A stretch of DNA of 64,000 nucleotides, from NCBI GenBank assembly GCA_037045155.1, contig JBAOIG010000005.1, positions 62,001 through 126,000 on the forward strand, read 5' to 3'. The DNA comes from Thermomicrobiales bacterium. Its GTDB lineage: Bacteria > Chloroflexota > Chloroflexia > Thermomicrobiales > CFX8. Positions 61,598 through 64,000 of the stretch are shown piece after piece (positions within the stretch are counted from its first letter, which is position 1; each line of letters starts with the position of its first letter). The translations under genes and the position numbers were made by a program. The notes under the pieces were generated by a model that did not search any database, had not been told where the DNA came from, and saw only the letters and a list, made by a program, of their open reading frames with translations.

Positions 61598-62286
61598 CGC
61601 TGCCCCCCCACCGGGACGGTCGCCAGATGCGGCACGCCCAACGTGGCCGTCAGTGTCTCCGGGTCGCGCAGCGTGTCATCGAGGTAGTCGACAAGGAAGG
61701 CAACCAGAACGCCAGCGCCAATGCCCGCGAGCACCTCCAGCGCCAGTAGCAGCATCACCCGGCTCGTATCGGGCGATGCGCTGTAGGGCCGTTCGACGAT
61801 ATCGATCAGCGCCGTCGAGTGAAGCTTGTCCAGCCCGAGGTACGCCGTTGCGTCGAGCTCCAGCTCGTCCGACACGGCCCGGGCCATATCGACGGCCCGC
61901 GCCCGATCCCCGGACGTCACTCTCACAGTCAGAATGCGATGCGTCCGGTCGCTGGCAATCGCCCGGCTCACCTGATCCGAGCTGACCGGCACGCCGGCTG
62001 TCGTCAGCCGGGTGGCGACAGCGCCAGCGAAGACATTGCCTCGGACAACCTCGACCAGATCATCGATGTTGTACTCACTTGCGCCGAACGTGTAGAAGCC
62101 GCCGTATTCGAAGGCGTTCGTCGGTGGCTGATTGTCCTGGTAGATAACGCGCGCCCGCACCATTGTCGTGTAGGTAGGGCTCCATGTCGCCAGCTGGATC
62201 AGCGCCACAAGCAGGGCCGCCAACGGAACACCAACGACAATCGGCCAACGCCGCCTCAGCGCGCGCAGGTAGTAGCTTAATTCCAC
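61594..62286 (-). CDS. Wzz-like chain-length determinant protein (first copy)
   Basis: The 230-residue protein has helix IVVGVPLAALLVALIQLA, an exported part with TYTTMVRARVIYQDNQPPTNAFEYGG, and C-terminal helix VLAGIGAGVLVAFLVDYLDDTL. It is the same fold and length as the next gene's product. GTG 62286 lies inside the end of the glycosyltransferase gene. Two tandem Wzz proteins may form a hetero-oligomer. Confidence 0.88.
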   Translation of the reverse strand: MELSYYLRALRRRWPIVVGVPLAALLVALIQLATWSPTYTTMVRARVIYQDNQPPTNAFEYGGFYTFGASEYNIDDLVEVVRGNVFAGAVATRLTTAGVPVSSDQVSRAIASDRTHRILTVRVTSGDRARAVDMARAVSDELELDATAYLGLDKLHSTALIDIVERPYSASPDTSRVMLLLALEVLAGIGAGVLVAFLVDYLDDTLRDPETLTATLGVPHLATVPVGGQR

Positions 62287-63473
62287 AATTGCGACCTTCC
62301 GGCTCGCAGACCTTCCTGCGTTTCATCGACCAGAGCGACGAGTTCCCGAGAAAATCGCTCCTTCGAGAATTGTTGCGCATGCGCGACGTTGCGATCCACA
62401 GAGAATGTCAGCCGCTCGAAACGACGGATCGCTTCGATCAGGCTGTCCGCTGTTTGCTCAGTGACATGAACGCCCGTCCCCCCGTCAACCACAGTATCGA
62501 GCGCGCCACCTGCCCCCAGCGCAATCACCGGCCGGCCGGCCGCCTGCGCCTCGACCTGAGCAATGCCGAAGTCGTCCTCCGACATGAAGACGACTGCGCG
62601 CGCGCGCGCATACAGGCCGGCGAGATCAGCGTCATCAACACGACCCAGCAGCTGCACCGTCTCGCCTGCCTGCCGGCTGAGTGCTTCACGGTCGCGTCCA
62701 TCTCCGACGATCCACAGTGGCAGGCCCAGCGCGTTGAAAGCCTCGATCGCGAGATCAAACCGCTTGTATGGCACCAGCCGTGACACCATCAGGAAATAGT
62801 CGCCAACCTCATCACGCGGCGCAGGAACGAATCGCTCGACATCGACTGGCGGAAAGATGACCGTGGAATCACGATCCCAGAACGAACGAATGCGATCGCG
62901 CACTGCCGTCGAGTTGGCTGCGAAGCGATCGACTCGATCGACGGTCCGGCGGTCCCAGCTGCGCATCGCTGCCATCAGCGGCCTGAGCGCCCCGCGCATG
63001 GCTGGCTTTATTCGCTCACGTTCGACGTACCCATCGAGGTTCCAGGCGAAGCGCATCGGTGAGTGGATGTAGGCCACATGCGCGGCGCCGATCGGTGGAC
63101 GAACTGCCTTCGCGAACGCGCTTGACGACGACAGGACGAGATCGCAATCTGGCAATCGAAGTTGCTCAAACGCCAGCGGATAGACGGGCAGATAGCGCTG
63201 GTGCGATGAAGTCACACCCGGCAGCCGGTTCATCCAGGTCGTCCGTATGTCCCACGCGCGGTATGTCGGAGGCAGGCTATCGGGGTCATACATCGACGTG
63301 AAGACCGGCGCTTCAGGCGCCAGATCGTGCATGACCTCCAGCAGCCGTTCAGCGCCCCCATGCTGATTCAGGTAGTCGTGGACGAGGACGGTCCGTCCCG
63401 GCAGGCGGGCGGCCGTGGCAGCCGGCGTCTGAGTGGTCGCGATCTGCTGCATCATGCCGCTAGTATGCGCCAC
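62277..63473 (-). CDS. Glycosyltransferase family 4 protein
   Basis: The 398-residue GT-B enzyme has an N-terminal TVLVHDYLNQHGGAERLLEVM, a donor domain with DYFLMVSRLVPYKRFDLAIEAFN, and VVFMSEDDFGIAQVEAQAAGRPVIALGAGGALDTV, with the E-x7-E-like SEDDFGIAQVE. It transfers a sugar during exopolysaccharide assembly. GTG 63473 overlaps the end of the sugar transferase gene; ATGs at 63455 and 63452 are alternatives. Confidence 0.92.
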   Translation of the reverse strand: MAHTSGMMQQIATTQTPAATAARLPGRTVLVHDYLNQHGGAERLLEVMHDLAPEAPVFTSMYDPDSLPPTYRAWDIRTTWMNRLPGVTSSHQRYLPVYPLAFEQLRLPDCDLVLSSSSAFAKAVRPPIGAAHVAYIHSPMRFAWNLDGYVERERIKPAMRGALRPLMAAMRSWDRRTVDRVDRFAANSTAVRDRIRSFWDRDSTVIFPPVDVERFVPAPRDEVGDYFLMVSRLVPYKRFDLAIEAFNALGLPLWIVGDGRDREALSRQAGETVQLLGRVDDADLAGLYARARAVVFMSEDDFGIAQVEAQAAGRPVIALGAGGALDTVVDGGTGVHVTEQTADSLIEAIRRFERLTFSVDRNVAHAQQFSKERFSRELVALVDETQEGLRAGRSQLWN

Positions 63474-64000
63474 GCGCCGTCAGAATTGCCGGGATCGTCC
63501 GGAGCATGATCGTGATGTCCAGCCACGGCGACCAGTTCTCGGCGTAGTAGAGGTCAAGCCGAACCATCTCGTCGAACGTGAGGTTGCTCCGGCCTGAAAC
63601 CTGCCACAACCCGGTCAGTCCGGGAGTTACCAGCAACCGTCCGAGATGCCACTCATCATATTCCGCCACCTCGGACGGGACCGGCGGACGCGGACCGACG
63701 GCGCTCATCTCGCCCTTGACGACGTTGAAGAACTGCGGGAGCTCATCGAAGCTGGTCCGTCGTAGCAGCTTCCCCACCCGTGTCCGGCGGGGATCTTCCT
63801 TCAGCTTCGCCAGCCGGCCATCCATGTTGTGCGCCCGCTGGAGGTCCGCCTGTTGTTTCTCGGCGTCGCGGACCATCGTCCGGAACTTGTAGCAGACAAA
63901 ATGCCGGCCATTGCGTCCAACCCGGACCTGTCTGAAGAGAATCGGCCCGTCAGAATCCAGCTTGATCGCCAACGCGATCAGCGCCATCGGAATCGCCGCA
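63460..64000 (-). CDS. Undecaprenyl-phosphate sugar phosphotransferase, C-terminal part
   Basis: The gene enters from beyond base 64000. The visible 180 residues form the catalytic domain of a WbaP/CpsE-type initiating transferase: DSDGPILFRQVRVGRNGRHF, YKFRTMVRDAE, RRTSFDELPQFFNVVKGEMSAVGPRPP and TPGLTGLWQVSGRS. It loads the first sugar phosphate onto undecaprenyl phosphate. It heads the visible part of the exopolysaccharide cluster. Confidence 0.93.
   Translation of the reverse strand, partial: AAIPMALIALAIKLDSDGPILFRQVRVGRNGRHFVCYKFRTMVRDAEKQQADLQRAHNMDGRLAKLKEDPRRTRVGKLLRRTSFDELPQFFNVVKGEMSAVGPRPPVPSEVAEYDEWHLGRLLVTPGLTGLWQVSGRSNLTFDEMVRLDLYYAENWSPWLDITIMLRTIPAILTARGAY

Overview
This 64 kb window is an ordinary, gene-dense chromosomal stretch of a GC-rich bacterium. 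The gene content suggests a Thermomicrobia-like member of the Chloroflexota (Sphaerobacter or Nitrolancea relatives). Pointers are a split cytochrome b with Rieske and dihaem c subunits, an HspR-ClpB pair, a NurA nuclease followed by a HAS-barrel protein, a VanW/zincin pair, a T-box before thrS, and a baseplate-J-like protein fused to a ruvX operon. The taxonomic call is inference from gene content, not from a marker tree. There is no prophage, transposon or CRISPR array.

Layout. 1-2020: end of an EF-G gene, an RNase H gene, and a short redoxin gene whose catalytic cysteine position is an in-frame TGA followed by a SECIS-like hairpin (probable selenoprotein). 2089-5520: tRNA-Val(GAC), T-box-controlled thrS, an AI-2E-type exporter. 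5536-9738: a zinc-ribbon gene, a small membrane protein, and a minus-strand bc-type respiratory operon (cytochrome b N-half, cytochrome b C-half, Rieske, dihaem cytochrome c, 39-residue membrane peptide). 10093-14544: greA-lysS, tRNA-Val(CAC), ridA-M28 peptidase. 14715-21101: a glycosyltransferase, VanW protein, zincin-like protein, NurA and HAS-barrel protein. 21110-27424: minus-strand run lyase-like, hflX, purM, HD-domain, purH. 27541-33539: DUF362 protein, and a minus operon dac, rluB (with a seven-copy 150-bp repeat), cmk, plsC. 33676-40401: hisC, then rph, rarA, two small or membrane proteins, sua5 and uvrC on the minus strand. 40579-51948: alaS, baseplate-J-like, ruvX, cyclic-di-AMP receptor, M50-CBS protease, D,D-carboxypeptidase, hspR, clpB. 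51968-60135: M20 peptidase, HAD/methyltransferase/PfkB operon, MalK-type ATPase, endonuclease-phosphatase, ferredoxin, ComM. 60288-64000: minus-strand exopolysaccharide cluster (sugar transferase, GT4, two Wzz-like proteins, degenerate CpsD-like ATPase).

The most interesting signals are the selenocysteine peroxiredoxin; a perfect or near-perfect TGTACGTAC(A/G) palindrome in front of two cell-wall genes and between uvrC and alaS; the long arginine/proline/aspartate repeat tail on RluB; and several enzymes with altered catalytic residues (HisC without its PLP lysine, M28 peptidase, fumarase-superfamily lyase, SGG-type carboxypeptidase, P-loop-less CpsD).

Five genes in the first 29 kb are broken by +1 shifts in the reading direction. 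Three of them shift at CTT-CGN. Small sequencing or assembly indels are the simplest explanation, but a recoding signal has not been excluded. Starts were chosen by ribosome-binding site, family N-terminus and overlap with the upstream stop.
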